This document shows positions 8,128-17,131 of a stretch of DNA of 64,000 nucleotides, one piece after another. Every line of letters starts with the position of its first letter. Positions within the stretch are counted from its first letter, which is position 1. Source of the DNA: Thalassococcus arenae (lineage in GTDB: Bacteria; Pseudomonadota; Alphaproteobacteria; Rhodobacterales; Rhodobacteraceae). Both the position numbers and the translations under genes were made by a program. The notes beneath the pieces are model-generated. The model was not told the origin of the DNA and searched no databases. It was given only the letters and a program-made list of their open reading frames with translations. The stretch lies in NCBI RefSeq assembly GCF_019104745.1, contig NZ_JAHRWL010000002.1, positions 632,076 to 696,075 of the forward strand, written 5' to 3'.

Positions 8128-9302
8128 CAGGCGTCTCGCGCCGCGGCCAGACCGGCGGCGAACGTGGTTTTCAAGGCGTCCAGCGGCTCCAGCCCGACCG
8201 ACACGCGGAAGAAGCCTTCGGTGATGCCGATCGCGGCGCGGGCCTCGGGGCTCAGCGCCCGGTGCGAGGACGAGGCAGCGTGGCTGAGCGTGGTGCCGAC
8301 ATCGCCCAAGGTCGGTGCAAAGGCGACACCATCCGCCGCCCGCGCCAGCGCGTTTGCCGCCTTGCGCCCGCCCGCCACTTCAAAGCTGACCATGTTGCAG
8401 CCCTGCCCGCCCAAAAGCGCCGCCGCGCGATTGTGGTCGGGGTGGTCGGCGCGGGTCGGATACAACACGCGGCGCACGCCCGCCTGCCCGGCCAGCCAGT
8501 CCGCCAGCGCCGCGGCGTTGCGCTGCGCGGCGTCGAAGCGCAGGGCAAAAGTCGCCAGACCGCGTTCGGCCAGCCAGCAATCGAACGGGCTGGGCGTCAT
8601 GCCGGTGGTCACCGCAAAGACCCGCATCCGCACGGCGAGGTCGGGATCGCGCGCCGCCACCCAGCCCAGCGTGACATCGGAATGACCCGCCAGCAGCTTG
8701 GTCACCGAATGCAGCACGATGTCTGCACCCAACGCGAACGGCCGCACCGCCAGCGGCGTGGTAAAGGTGTTGTCGACCGCCAGCAGCACACCGCGGTCGC
8801 GGCACAGACGCGCGATGCCTTCGATATCGGCCACCCGCAGCGTCGGGTTCGACACGACCTCGATCAGCACCAGCCTGGTTTCGGGCCGCAGCGCCGCCTC
8901 GACCGCGGCCATGTCCGTCGGATCGGCCAGTGTCGTGGCGATCCCCAGCCGCGGCAGGTCTTCCGCCATCAACCGCAGCGACCGGCCATACAGTTGGTTG
9001 CCGCCCACCACGTGGTCCCCTGCCCCGCACAGACCCAGCAAGACCGCGGCCACGGCCGCCATGCCCGAACCAAGCACGATGCCGCCGGAACATCCCTCCA
9101 GCGCGTCGATCCTGCGCGCCAGCAGATCGGCATTGGGGTGGCCCTCGCGGGCATAGGTATAGCCCGCCGCGCCGCCTTCGTATTGCGCGTCAAGCCCGTC
9201 GGGGTCGTCCGAGGCATAGACCACCGAAGGATAGATCGGCGATACGACCGGCGTCGACACGCTGGCGGGTGGCACGACGGGGCGCTGGATCGTTTTCTTC
9301 AT
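8127..9302 (-). CDS. PLP-dependent trans-sulfuration family enzyme (Cys/Met metabolism)
   Basis: A 391-residue fold-type I PLP enzyme of the cystathionine gamma-synthase / gamma-lyase / O-acetylhomoserine sulfhydrylase family. The PLP lysine is Lys202 in HSVTKLLAGHSD. Other family motifs are YTYAREGHPNADLL, LGSGMAAVAAVLL, VVSNPTLRVADI and AVDNTFTTPLAVRP. The C-terminus has DVGTTLSHAASSSHRALS, the substrate-binding region of the family. It lies directly upstream of phoR with overlapping stop and start codons, which is an odd pairing since nothing else near is sulfur-related. Sequence alone does not separate synthase from lyase activity, so no gene symbol is given. Confidence 0.85.
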   Translation of the reverse strand: MKKTIQRPVVPPASVSTPVVSPIYPSVVYASDDPDGLDAQYEGGAAGYTYAREGHPNADLLARRIDALEGCSGGIVLGSGMAAVAAVLLGLCGAGDHVVGGNQLYGRSLRLMAEDLPRLGIATTLADPTDMAAVEAALRPETRLVLIEVVSNPTLRVADIEGIARLCRDRGVLLAVDNTFTTPLAVRPFALGADIVLHSVTKLLAGHSDVTLGWVAARDPDLAVRMRVFAVTTGMTPSPFDCWLAERGLATFALRFDAAQRNAAALADWLAGQAGVRRVLYPTRADHPDHNRAAALLGGQGCNMVSFEVAGGRKAANALARAADGVAFAPTLGDVGTTLSHAASSSHRALSPEARAAIGITEGFFRVSVGLEPLDALKTTFAAGLAAARDA

Positions 9303-9317
9303 CGCGCGAGGTCCTGA

Positions 9318-9384
9318 CTTCTCTGGTTCGAAAATATCCCGGGGTGAATGGCGCCCCTGGCGCCAGAGGGGCAGCGCCCCTCAG
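9318..9384. repeat. Rhodobacterales-type intergenic repeat with AGGGGC-AGC-GCCCCT hairpin
   Basis: A stretch reading TTCTCTGGTTCGAAAATATC then CCGGGG, ending in the hairpin AGGGGC-AGC-GCCCCT (arms 9367-9372 and 9376-9381). A close relative lies at 39545-39591. The hairpin sits at the 3' end of the downstream carbonic anhydrase gene and could also terminate transcription. Confidence 0.7.
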
Positions 9385-9902
9385 ACCGGTCGAAGGCCGC
9401 GGGCGAACCGTGCCGCGTTTTCCTGGTAATGCAGGGCCGAGGCCCGCAATCCGTTGATCGCCGCCTCGTCCAGTTGCCGCACCACCTTGCCCGGCATGCC
9501 CATCACCAGCGACCCGTCGGGGATATCCTTGCCCTCGGTGATCAGCGCGCCCGCCCCGATCAGGCAATTCCGTCCGATCCGGGCGCCGTTCAGAACCGTC
9601 GCGCCCATGCCGATCAGCGTATTTTCCCCGATCGTGCAGCCATGCAGCATCACCTTGTGGCCGATCGTGCAGCCCGGCCCGATCACCAGCGGAAAGCCCA
9701 TGTCGGTGTGGCAGACGACGTTTTCCTGCAGGTTGCTGCCCGCGCCCACACGGATCTCTTCGTTGTCGCCGCGCAGCGTGGCGCCGAACCAGACCGAGGC
9801 GCGCGCTTCGAGCACCACGCGCCCGATCAGGTTGGCATCCGGCGCCGCCCAGGCATCGTCAGCCAGGTCGGGGGCGATATCGTCCAGCGCGTACAGCGTC
9901 AT
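9381..9902 (-). CDS. Gamma-class carbonic anhydrase family protein
   Basis: A 173-residue protein made almost wholly of left-handed beta-helix hexapeptide repeats (for example [18 protein letters not shown] and [17 protein letters not shown]). Candidate metal-binding histidines are in VVCHTDMG and [10 protein letters not shown], the arrangement found in the gamma-CA / YrdA group. Such proteins bind zinc or iron, and some hydrate CO2. Length fits the family (about 170-180). The ATG overlaps the gmk stop by 4 bases, so it is probably co-transcribed with gmk and yicC. Actual carbonic anhydrase activity is not shown by sequence. Confidence 0.85.
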   Translation of the reverse strand: MTLYALDDIAPDLADDAWAAPDANLIGRVVLEARASVWFGATLRGDNEEIRVGAGSNLQENVVCHTDMGFPLVIGPGCTIGHKVMLHGCTIGENTLIGMGATVLNGARIGRNCLIGAGALITEGKDIPDGSLVMGMPGKVVRQLDEAAINGLRASALHYQENAARFARGLRPV

Positions 9903-10540
9903 GTCTGATCCTCGAATTCGCTTTGCAGTTTGCGGACATGCGCCACCAGACCGGGCTGGCGATCGCGGCGCAGGCGCTCGGCCTGAACGATGGTTTTCAG
10001 CCGGGCTTCGGTCACGTCAAGGTCGTCGTTGATCAGGACGTAGTCATAGGCGTCCCAATGGCTGATTTCGTCCCAGCTTTTCTGCATCCGCTTGTCGATC
10101 ACCGCCGATCCGTCCTGACCGCGCCCTTCGAGACGCGCGCGCAATTCCGGGATCGATGGCGGCAGAAGGAAGATCGACAGCACGTTGTCCTTGAGCGCCG
10201 AGTTGCGGATCTGCTGCGCGCCCTGCCAGTCGATGTCGAACAGCACGTCGCAGCCCGACTCGGTGGCCTGTTTCACCGGCGCCAGGGGCGAGCCGTAGAA
10301 ATGGCCGAACACGTGGGCGTGCTCCAGCATCGCGCCGTCGGCGACCTGCCGGCGGAACTCCGGCTCTCCGACAAAGTGATAGTCCTTGCCGTCCTGTTCC
10401 CCGGGCCGGGGCGGACGCGTCGTGGCCGAGACAGAAAACCGGATCGTCGGATCCCAGTCGCGCAGCCGCCGCGCCAGCGTCGATTTCCCCGCGCCCGAGG
10501 GCGAGGACAGGATGATCAGCAATCCGCGCCGCTGTGCCAT
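9899..10540 (-). CDS. gmk: Guanylate kinase
   Basis: Converts GMP plus ATP to GDP plus ADP in purine metabolism. The 213-residue protein starts [20 protein letters not shown], with the P-loop at about 12-19. [22 protein letters not shown] carries the GMP-binding arginines and tyrosine, and [11 protein letters not shown] is the second nucleotide-binding motif. Length matches the family. It follows yicC by 3 bases; the yicC-gmk pairing is common in proteobacteria. Confidence 0.95.
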   Translation of the reverse strand: MAQRRGLLIILSSPSGAGKSTLARRLRDWDPTIRFSVSATTRPPRPGEQDGKDYHFVGEPEFRRQVADGAMLEHAHVFGHFYGSPLAPVKQATESGCDVLFDIDWQGAQQIRNSALKDNVLSIFLLPPSIPELRARLEGRGQDGSAVIDKRMQKSWDEISHWDAYDYVLINDDLDVTEARLKTIVQAERLRRDRQPGLVAHVRKLQSEFEDQT

Positions 10541-10543
10541 ACC

Positions 10544-11434
10544 CTACTCCACGTTCTGAACCTGCTCTCGCATCTGGTCGATCACCGTCTTCAGCGAAAG
10601 CCCGATCTGCGTGAGCGATGCGAAACCGGCCTTTGAACACAGCGTATTGGCCTCGCGGTTGAATTCCTGCATCAGGAAATCCAGCTTGCGACCCACCGCT
10701 CCCCTGTCGGTCAGAAGCGCGCGGGCGGCGTCGACATGGGCGCGCAGCCGGTCGATTTCCTCGGTCACGTCCGATTTGACGGCAATCAGCGCAAGCTCCT
10801 GGGCGATGCGGCCCTCGTCCATATCCGATCCCTGGTCGAGCACGCGCGACAGTTGTGCCGTCAGCCGCGCCTGCTGATCGTCGCGCCGCGCGGCCAGTTC
10901 GGCCTCGGCGGCATCGGTCAGGCCGGCGATCTCGTCGATCTGCCCGCTCAGGATCACGCTCAGCGCCGCGCCCTCGCGTGTGCGCATCGCGACAAAGGCG
11001 TCCAGCGCGGCGATGTAGTCGGCCATCAGAGCGGCGCTCAGCGCGTCCGGGTCGGCCTGCGGCGGGTCGCTGCGCAGCACGCCGCGCAGGCCCGCGATCT
11101 GGCTTGCGGTCGATGGTGCCAGGCTCAGACCGCGCGCCATCGCGGCGGCTTCGATCTCGGCCAGGGCATCCAGAACCGCGACCATCTGCACCGGGTCGAG
11201 CCGCGCCGCGCCTTCGTCCTCGGCTGTCTGCATCCGCAGCGAAACCTGGATGTTGCCGCGTTGCAGCCGGTCGGAGGTGGCCTTGCGCACGGCAGCCTCG
11301 AGCCCGTCGATTCCGTCGGGCAGGCGCAGCCGCAGGTCCAATCCCTTGCCGTTCACGCCACGCAATTCCCACGTCCAGCGCTGGCCCAGCCCTTCGCCCT
11401 GGACCGAAGCGAACCCCGTCATGGATTGGCGCAT
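10544..11434 (-). CDS. YicC family endoribonuclease-like protein
   Basis: A 296-residue protein beginning MRQSMTGFASVQGEG, the hallmark MTGF start of the YicC family, and ending in the conserved KSDVTEEIDRLRAHVD and DFLMQEFNREANTLCSKA blocks (YicC N- and C-terminal domains, the latter DUF1787). E. coli YicC is reported to be an RNase involved in small-RNA turnover. Two ATGs lie 6 bases apart; the inner one (11434) has GGGGA at better spacing and is preferred. It heads the yicC-gmk-carbonic anhydrase run. Confidence 0.9.
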   Translation of the reverse strand: MRQSMTGFASVQGEGLGQRWTWELRGVNGKGLDLRLRLPDGIDGLEAAVRKATSDRLQRGNIQVSLRMQTAEDEGAARLDPVQMVAVLDALAEIEAAAMARGLSLAPSTASQIAGLRGVLRSDPPQADPDALSAALMADYIAALDAFVAMRTREGAALSVILSGQIDEIAGLTDAAEAELAARRDDQQARLTAQLSRVLDQGSDMDEGRIAQELALIAVKSDVTEEIDRLRAHVDAARALLTDRGAVGRKLDFLMQEFNREANTLCSKAGFASLTQIGLSLKTVIDQMREQVQNVE

Positions 11435-11645
11435 CGTCATTCCCCGTCTTGTTGCCGATGGCCTAGCGGGAAGCCGGCAGCATGGCAAGGCGGCTGGGGC
11501 ACGGGCGCCGTTAACCATTTGGTCGGAAATGAGGCGGGACTGGGCGCGAATTGCGGTAGAAAGATGGCGGGTAACGGATCGTTAAGCGTTAACGGGCTTG
11601 GCGAATGGGGGCTCCGGCCGGATTGGATCAGGTGGGAGTGATGAC

Positions 11646-12332
11646 ATGTCAGTCGACGACACAACCGACACCGCGCCGCGCCGCGGGGTGATTTCGATGC
11701 TCAGGCGCAGTGCCGAACGACAGGCCGCGCCGCTGCGGCTGGTCGAGCGGTACTGGGCAAGCCTGCGCGGCGCCGATGCGGTGCCCTTGCGCAGCCAGAT
11801 CGATCCGCGCGCGATCGAAGGCGCACTGGATTGCGCATTTCTCGCCGAGCGGATCGCGCCCAACCATGCCCGGCTGCGCGTGGCCGGGCGGCACTTGACC
11901 GACCTGATGGGGATGGACGTGTCGGGGATGCCCCTGTCGACACTGATTGCGCCCCAGGATCGGGACGGCTTTGGCGCATCGCTGGGCCGGGTCTTTGCCG
12001 ACCCGGCGGTGCTTCGGGTGTCGCTGCGCGGCGAAGGCGGGTTCGGCAAGCCTCGCCTCGACGCCGAGATGGTGGTGCTTCCGCTGCGGTCGGATTTCGG
12101 CGAAGTCAGCCGGGCCATCGGCGTCGTGGCGACCACGGGCCGGATCGGACGCACGCCGCGGCGGTTTCGCGTCGATGCATCCGAGATCGTGCCGGCTTTC
12201 GGCGCCTTGTCCGACAGCCCCGCCACGACCGAGACGACGCCTCAGACCGAACCGTTGCGGGGCCTGTCCGAAGCGCATGCACCGTTTCGACCTGCCAAAC
12301 CCTATCTGCGGGTCGTGGTGTCGAACGATTGA
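11646..12332 (+). CDS. PAS_5 (DUF1457-type) domain protein
   Basis: A 228-residue cytoplasmic protein of unknown function. The start ATG (MSVDDTTDTAPRRG) follows GGTGGGAG, a good ribosome site. The central part, LRLVERYWASLRGADAVP through GVVATTGRIGRTPR, matches the PAS_5 family common in alphaproteobacteria, where LRxYWxxLRG and a later LRVAG motif recur. The C-terminus is low-complexity and ends PYLRVVVSND. No output domain is visible, so it may act by protein contact. It stands alone, followed by a strong terminator shared with the convergent aro gene. Confidence 0.7.
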   Translation: MSVDDTTDTAPRRGVISMLRRSAERQAAPLRLVERYWASLRGADAVPLRSQIDPRAIEGALDCAFLAERIAPNHARLRVAGRHLTDLMGMDVSGMPLSTLIAPQDRDGFGASLGRVFADPAVLRVSLRGEGGFGKPRLDAEMVVLPLRSDFGEVSRAIGVVATTGRIGRTPRRFRVDASEIVPAFGALSDSPATTETTPQTEPLRGLSEAHAPFRPAKPYLRVVVSND

Positions 12333-12335
12333 ACG

Positions 12336-12373
12336 GGAAACGCCCGGCCGAAAGACCGGGCGTTTCCAGTTTT
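12336..12373. terminator. Strong bidirectional intrinsic terminator
   Basis: A perfect 12-base stem GGAAACGCCCGG / CCGGGCGTTTCC with an 8-base loop and AGTTTT on the plus side. It lies between convergent genes, the PAS protein and class II DAHP synthase, and can serve both. Confidence 0.85.
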
Positions 12374-12388
12374 CAATCCACCACGATG

Positions 12389-13759
12389 TCAGGCGCTGGC
12401 TGCGGCCGCGGCGTTGTCGCGGCGCTTGACCAGTTCCTCGGCCACCAGAAACGCCAGTTCCAGCGACTGCGAGGCGTTCAGCCGTGGGTCGCAGGCGGTG
12501 TGGTAACGGTCGGACAGATCCTCTTCGGTCACGTCGCGCACGCCGCCGGTGCACTCGGTGACATCGAGGCCCGTCATCTCGAAATGCACGCCACCGGGGA
12601 TCGTGCCCTCGGCCGCGTGCACGCCGAAGAAGTCGCGCACTTCGCGCAGCACCTGCTCGAACGGCCGTGTCTTGTAGCCCGTGGCCGACTTGATCGTGTT
12701 GCCGTGCATCGGATCGCAGACCCAGACCACGTTGGCGCCTTCTTCCTGCACTGCCTTGATCAGCCGCGGCAGGTGTTCGCCCACCTTGCCGGCCCCGAAC
12801 CGGGCGATCAGCGTCAGCTTGCCCGCCTCGTTTTCGGGGTTCAGTTTGGCCATCAAGACCTTGAGGTCCTCGGCCGTGGTGGTGGGGCCGCATTTCAGGC
12901 CGATCGGGTTCAGCACACCGCGGGCGAACTCCACATGGGCGCCGTCCGGCTGGCGCGTGCGGTCGCCGATCCAGATCATGTGACCCGACCCTGCCAGCCA
13001 CTTGCCCGAGGTGCTGTCGAGCCGGCACAGCGCCTCTTCGTATTCCAGCAGCAACGATTCATGGCTGGTGTAGAAATCCACTGTCTGCAGCGTGTGCGAG
13101 CGGTCGCTGTCGACGCCGGCTGCGCGCATGAAGTCCAGCGTGTCGCTGATGCGGTTGGCCATGTCGCGGTAACGCTCGGCGTTTTCGCCCTCGATGAAAC
13201 CCAGGGTCCAGGAATGCACCTGGTGCACGTCGGCATAGCCACCGGTCGAAAAGGCCCGCAGCAGGTTCAGCGTGGCTGCCGCCTGGGTATAGGCCTGCAG
13301 CATCTTGCGCGGGTCGGGAATGCGCGCATCCGGCGTAAACGCCAGTTCGTTGATGATGTCGCCGCGATAGCTGGGAAGCTCGACGCCGTTCACCACCTCG
13401 GTCGGTGCGCTGCGCGGCTTGGCGAACTGGCCGGCCATGCGGCCCACCTTCACCACCGGCACCTTGGCGCCGTAGGTCAGAACCATCGCCATCTGCAGCA
13501 TCACCTTGAAGGTGTCGCGGATCGCATCGGCGCTGAACTGCTCGAAGCTTTCGGCGCAATCGCCGCCCTGCAGCAGGAACGCCTCGCCGCGCGACGCCGC
13601 ACCAAGGGCGCGCTTCAGCCGGCGCGCTTCGCCTGCGAAGACCAGCGGCGGATATTTGGCAAGCTGGGCCTCTGCGGCGCTCAGCGCTTCTGCATCCGTA
13701 TATTCGGGCATCTGAACCCGCGGCTTGGCGCGCCAGTTCGATTTCTGCCACTCGGTCAT
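12389..13759 (-). CDS. Class II 3-deoxy-7-phosphoheptulonate (DAHP) synthase
   Basis: Joins phosphoenolpyruvate and erythrose 4-phosphate in the first step of the shikimate pathway. The 456-residue protein is the plant/actinobacterial-like class II type: [11 protein letters not shown] with the metal-binding Cys, [25 protein letters not shown] with the metal His, ECTGG, and [15 protein letters not shown]. Length fits class II (about 450) rather than class I (about 350). I use the ATG before [14 protein letters not shown], which has GGAGA upstream. It is divergent from a GlxA-type regulator. Confidence 0.93.
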   Translation of the reverse strand: MTEWQKSNWRAKPRVQMPEYTDAEALSAAEAQLAKYPPLVFAGEARRLKRALGAASRGEAFLLQGGDCAESFEQFSADAIRDTFKVMLQMAMVLTYGAKVPVVKVGRMAGQFAKPRSAPTEVVNGVELPSYRGDIINELAFTPDARIPDPRKMLQAYTQAAATLNLLRAFSTGGYADVHQVHSWTLGFIEGENAERYRDMANRISDTLDFMRAAGVDSDRSHTLQTVDFYTSHESLLLEYEEALCRLDSTSGKWLAGSGHMIWIGDRTRQPDGAHVEFARGVLNPIGLKCGPTTTAEDLKVLMAKLNPENEAGKLTLIARFGAGKVGEHLPRLIKAVQEEGANVVWVCDPMHGNTIKSATGYKTRPFEQVLREVRDFFGVHAAEGTIPGGVHFEMTGLDVTECTGGVRDVTEEDLSDRYHTACDPRLNASQSLELAFLVAEELVKRRDNAAAAASA

Positions 13760-13878
13760 CGGTCGTCTCCGGTCATACATGGTTCGCGTTCACAAGGACT
13801 TTTTTATACCCAAGCCCGCCAGCGGTGACCATATGCGTTTTCTCCGACATCCCTTGACGCTTTCGGGCCTTTCTGACC

Positions 13879-14940
13879 ATGTGGATGCGCGGCGCAGCGG
13901 CGTCGGACAAGACCAAGAAAGCGCGCGACATGCTTCCACCGATGCAGCGGCAGATCATCGAAGTCAAAGACACGCCGAAAAAACCCCGGCGCTTCGTCTT
14001 CGTCCTTTTGCCGGAATTCACCATGCTGTGCTTTTGCGCCGCGGTGGAGTCGCTGCGCATCGCCAATCGCATGGCGGACAAGCGTCTGTACGAATGGATC
14101 ATCACCGGCGAGGGCGGCGAAACCGTAAGCTGCTCGGCGGGCGTGTCGTTCCAATTGGACAGCGACCTGCCCGAATTGTTGCGCGACGACACGGTCATGG
14201 TTTGCGGCGGCATCGACATCGCGGCCGCGACATCCAAGAAGATGTTGAACTGGCTGCGCCGCGAAGCGCGCCGGGGCCTGATGGTCGGCGGCCTGTGCAC
14301 GGCGGGCTACACGCTGGCAAAGGCCGGTCTGCTGGACGGCAAGAAGGCGACGATCCACTGGGAAAACCAGGACAGCTTTACCGAGGAATTCGAAGACGTG
14401 ACGCTGACCAAATCGGTCTTCGTGATCGACGGCAACCGCATGACGACCGCTGGCGGCACCGCGTCCATCGACCTGATGCTCAAGGTCATCGCCGACGACC
14501 ATGGCGAGGAACTGGCCAACGCGGTGGCCGACCAACTGATCTATTCCGCGATCCGAACCGACCAGGACACGCAGCGCCTGTCGGTGCCCACCCGCATCGG
14601 CGTGCGCCATCCCAAGCTGAGCCAGGTCATCCAGATGATGGAAGCCAATATCGAGGAACCGATCAGCCCCGCCGTCCTCGCCCACCAGGTCGGCATGTCG
14701 ACGCGCCAGCTGGAACGGCTGTTCCGGCGCTACCTCAACCGGTCGCCCAAGCGGTATTACATGGAATTGCGGCTGCAAAAGGCGCGCAACCTGCTGATGC
14801 AGACCGACATGAGCGTGATCAACGTGGCGCTGGCCTGCGGGTTCGCCAGCCCGTCGCATTTTTCGAAATGCTACCGCGCGCACTACCAGACAACGCCCTA
14901 CAGGGAACGCGGCAGCCAGGCGACGCGCCTGTCGGTGTGA
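13879..14940 (+). CDS. GlxA family transcriptional regulator (AraC-type HTH)
   Basis: A 353-residue two-domain regulator. Residues about 40-220 form a DJ-1/PfpI-like class I glutamine amidotransferase fold (VFVLLPEFTMLCFCAAVESL, GGLCTAGYTLAKAGLLDG). Residues about 245-345 are an AraC-type double HTH (HQVGMSTRQLERLFRRYLN, VALACGFASPSHFSKCYRAHY). The family includes regulators of amine and betaine catabolism such as GbdR and ArgR, so an amino-acid-like effector is plausible. Two starts are possible (13879, or 13930 at MLPPMQRQ); neither has a clear ribosome site. It is divergent from DAHP synthase, and its stop overlaps the GNAT gene. Confidence 0.85.
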   Translation: MWMRGAAASDKTKKARDMLPPMQRQIIEVKDTPKKPRRFVFVLLPEFTMLCFCAAVESLRIANRMADKRLYEWIITGEGGETVSCSAGVSFQLDSDLPELLRDDTVMVCGGIDIAAATSKKMLNWLRREARRGLMVGGLCTAGYTLAKAGLLDGKKATIHWENQDSFTEEFEDVTLTKSVFVIDGNRMTTAGGTASIDLMLKVIADDHGEELANAVADQLIYSAIRTDQDTQRLSVPTRIGVRHPKLSQVIQMMEANIEEPISPAVLAHQVGMSTRQLERLFRRYLNRSPKRYYMELRLQKARNLLMQTDMSVINVALACGFASPSHFSKCYRAHYQTTPYRERGSQATRLSV

Positions 14941-15449
14941 TCCGGACCGAGCGCCTGACCTTGCGCCCGGCGCGGCCAGACGACCTGGATGCGCTCCATG
15001 CCATCTTCACCGATCCACGGGCCATGCGTTACTGGGATCGGCCACCGCATGACGCCATCGCGCAGACGCAGCGGTTCCTGAACGGTTTCATGACGCCCGA
15101 CGACCAGCGGCGCGAGGAATACATCCTTGACCTTGACGGGCGCTGCATCGGCAAGGCGGGGATCTGGGCCAGGCCCGAGGTCGGGTTCATCCTGCATCCC
15201 GACCACTGGCGGCGGGGCTATGTGCGCGAAGCGCTGGAGGCGATCCTGCCAAGGTGCTTCAGGAAATGGCCGGAGATGCCTGAAATCACTGCGGAATGCG
15301 ATCCCCGGAACCTTGCCTCGGTCGGCTTGCTGACGCGGCTGGGTTTCCGGCTGACCGGGTTCGACAGGCAGAATTTCGACTATGGCGGGATCGAGATGTG
15401 CGACACCGCCTATTTCGCGCTGCCCCGCCGGATCAGAAAAGCTGATTGA
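14937..15449 (+). CDS. GNAT family N-acetyltransferase
   Basis: A 170-residue acetyltransferase of the RimJ/RimL-like group: IRTERLTLRPARPDDLDALH, then EVGFILHPDHWRRGYVREAL, where RRGYVREA is the acetyl-CoA loop, and NLASVGLLTRLGF near the end. The start is a GTG overlapping the upstream regulator stop as GTGA, so translation is coupled; no ATG is available near. Its last 17 bases overlap the 3' end of the convergent secreted-protein gene. The substrate is unknown. Confidence 0.8.
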   Translation: MIRTERLTLRPARPDDLDALHAIFTDPRAMRYWDRPPHDAIAQTQRFLNGFMTPDDQRREEYILDLDGRCIGKAGIWARPEVGFILHPDHWRRGYVREALEAILPRCFRKWPEMPEITAECDPRNLASVGLLTRLGFRLTGFDRQNFDYGGIEMCDTAYFALPRRIRKAD

Positions 15450-15855
15450 GTTTGGTGAAGTCGCTGTTGAAGCGGAAATTGATGCTCAGGAACCCATCGT
15501 CGCGGTCATGCCCGAGGACATAGGCATAGATGTAGCGGCTGCCGGTCCAGTACGCGATCAATTCCTGCATGAACCCGTTTTCGAGATCGGCACGGCGCAT
15601 GACGGCCTTGTTCTGGAAGTCTTCGGCGTAGATTTGCCGGACCTGAGCCTCGAGCCCCTGCAACTGCTGCGGCGTCATCTCGTCTCCGGCGCCGAAAAGC
15701 ACCATCATCTGTTCGATCTCGCGCGCCATGATGAGCGTGTCCAGCGAGGCGCGCATCGCGTCGTAGGATACGAAGACGCCATCCTGCGCGCGCCCGGGCA
15801 GCGCACCGAGCAGCGTCAAGGCGATGGCCAACACGGTTTTCCTGAAATCGATCAT
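15433..15855 (-). CDS. Small secreted protein of unknown function
   Basis: A 140-residue protein with a clear Sec signal peptide (MIDFRKTVLAIALTLLGALPGRAQ) and GGAGG ahead of the ATG. The mature part is acidic and mixed alpha-helical, with SYDAMRASLDTLIMAREIEQMMVLFGAG and a C-terminal aromatic run SRYIYAYVLGHDRDD. I do not recognise a named family. It is convergent with the GNAT gene and follows the PQQ-type dehydrogenase in the same direction, 64 bases downstream, so the two may share a transcript. Confidence 0.7.
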   Translation of the reverse strand: MIDFRKTVLAIALTLLGALPGRAQDGVFVSYDAMRASLDTLIMAREIEQMMVLFGAGDEMTPQQLQGLEAQVRQIYAEDFQNKAVMRRADLENGFMQELIAYWTGSRYIYAYVLGHDRDDGFLSINFRFNSDFTKLNQLF

Positions 15856-15919
15856 GGCAATCCTCCGGTCCTGAATGACCGCAGGATGCCACGGCGCGCA
15901 GCGCTGACCCAGAGTTTTG

Positions 15920-17011
15920 TCAGGGCGCGAGACGATAGAGCGCGCCATTGCCCTCGCTGAGGAACCACAGGGCGCCGTCGGGCCCCTGTCGCACGTCGCG
16001 GACGCGTTCGGTTTCGGGGCCTTCGATGCGTTCGACTTCCCTGAGAGGATCGCCGGAAAGTCTTGAGATATAATCGAATTTCAACGATCCGATAAAGGCG
16101 TTGCCGCGCCAGTCCGCTATCGCGCCGTCATAGAACGTCATGCCAGAGGGCGCGATCGACGGGTCCCAGTAGAAGACCGGCTGCTGCAGGCCCTCCTTGG
16201 CGGTGCCTTCGCCGATCTTGGCTCCGCTGTAGTGGGTGCCATAGGAAATCACCGGCCAGCCATAGTTCCGGCCGGGTTCGATCCGGTTGACCTCGTCGCC
16301 GCCGCGGGCGCCATGTTCGACGGCCCAAAGCTGCCCGGCAGGGTCCATCGCCATGCCCTGCGGATTGCGGTGTCCGTAGGACCAGATTTCGGGCTCTGCA
16401 CCGCCCTGGCCGACAAACGGATTGTCCGACGGCGCCTTCCCGTCCCTGGTGATCCGCAAGACCGACCCGTTGTGCCGCCCCAGATCCTGCGCCGAGGCGT
16501 CTTCGCCGCGGTCGCCGATGGTGACGAGCAGCGTGCCGTCGCGCGCCTCGGCCAGTCGCGATCCGAAATGGAATCCGCCGCCCGAGCCGCGGGTCATCTC
16601 GAAGATCGCCTTGCCGCCTTCCAGCCGCGTGCCATCCGCCGACAGCCGCGCGCGATAGACCGCCGTGCCTTCGCGCCACAGTTGTTTCTTGGCGTAGGTG
16701 AAGAACAGCTCGCGGCTTTGGGCGAAATCGCGCGGCACGAGGATATCCAGCAACCCGCCCTGCCCGTCGACCACCACCGGGGGCGGATTGGCGATTTCGG
16801 TCACGGCCCCGTCGCGCCACGCCAGCAGGCGCCCGCCGCGTTCGGTGACCAGGATCGTGCCGTCGGGCAGGAACCCGAAGGCCCAGGGCGTGTCCAGGCC
16901 GGTGATCACCGGTGTCGCGGTCATCGCGCCGGCCTGGGTCTGGATCGGATCGGCCTGGGCCTGCGAAAGCCAGATCGACAGGGTCAGGACGGTGGCAGTC
17001 AGAATGCGCAT
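15920..17011 (-). CDS. PQQ-dependent aldose sugar dehydrogenase family protein (YliI-like)
   Basis: A 363-residue periplasmic protein with signal peptide (MRILTATVLTLSIWLSQAQA) and AGGAGGAT before the ATG. It has the six-bladed propeller motifs of the glucose/sorbosone dehydrogenase family: TPWAFGFLPDGTILVTERGG, GGLLDILVPRDF, SYGHRNPQGMAMDP, WAVEHGARGGDEVNRIEPGRNYGWP and ends RQGPDGALWFLSEGNGALYRL. Members oxidise aldose sugars with PQQ, but many relatives have no proven activity. No PQQ synthesis genes are in the window. Confidence 0.85.
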   Translation of the reverse strand: MRILTATVLTLSIWLSQAQADPIQTQAGAMTATPVITGLDTPWAFGFLPDGTILVTERGGRLLAWRDGAVTEIANPPPVVVDGQGGLLDILVPRDFAQSRELFFTYAKKQLWREGTAVYRARLSADGTRLEGGKAIFEMTRGSGGGFHFGSRLAEARDGTLLVTIGDRGEDASAQDLGRHNGSVLRITRDGKAPSDNPFVGQGGAEPEIWSYGHRNPQGMAMDPAGQLWAVEHGARGGDEVNRIEPGRNYGWPVISYGTHYSGAKIGEGTAKEGLQQPVFYWDPSIAPSGMTFYDGAIADWRGNAFIGSLKFDYISRLSGDPLREVERIEGPETERVRDVRQGPDGALWFLSEGNGALYRLAP

Positions 17012-17131
17012 CGGATCTATCCTCCTGCCCTTCGATATGGGCGCCGATGCCGCCACGCCAAGCCCCTTTTCTTTTCTGGTGCGCGGGCATAGGCTGCGCG
17101 CCGGACAATGATCCAATCAGGGAGTTGAGAT

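Noticed and set aside
11831-13828. Long plus-strand frame spanning the PAS gene and antisense to DAHP synthase
   Set aside because: It crosses a strong terminator and two real genes and has a low-complexity product; shadow frame.
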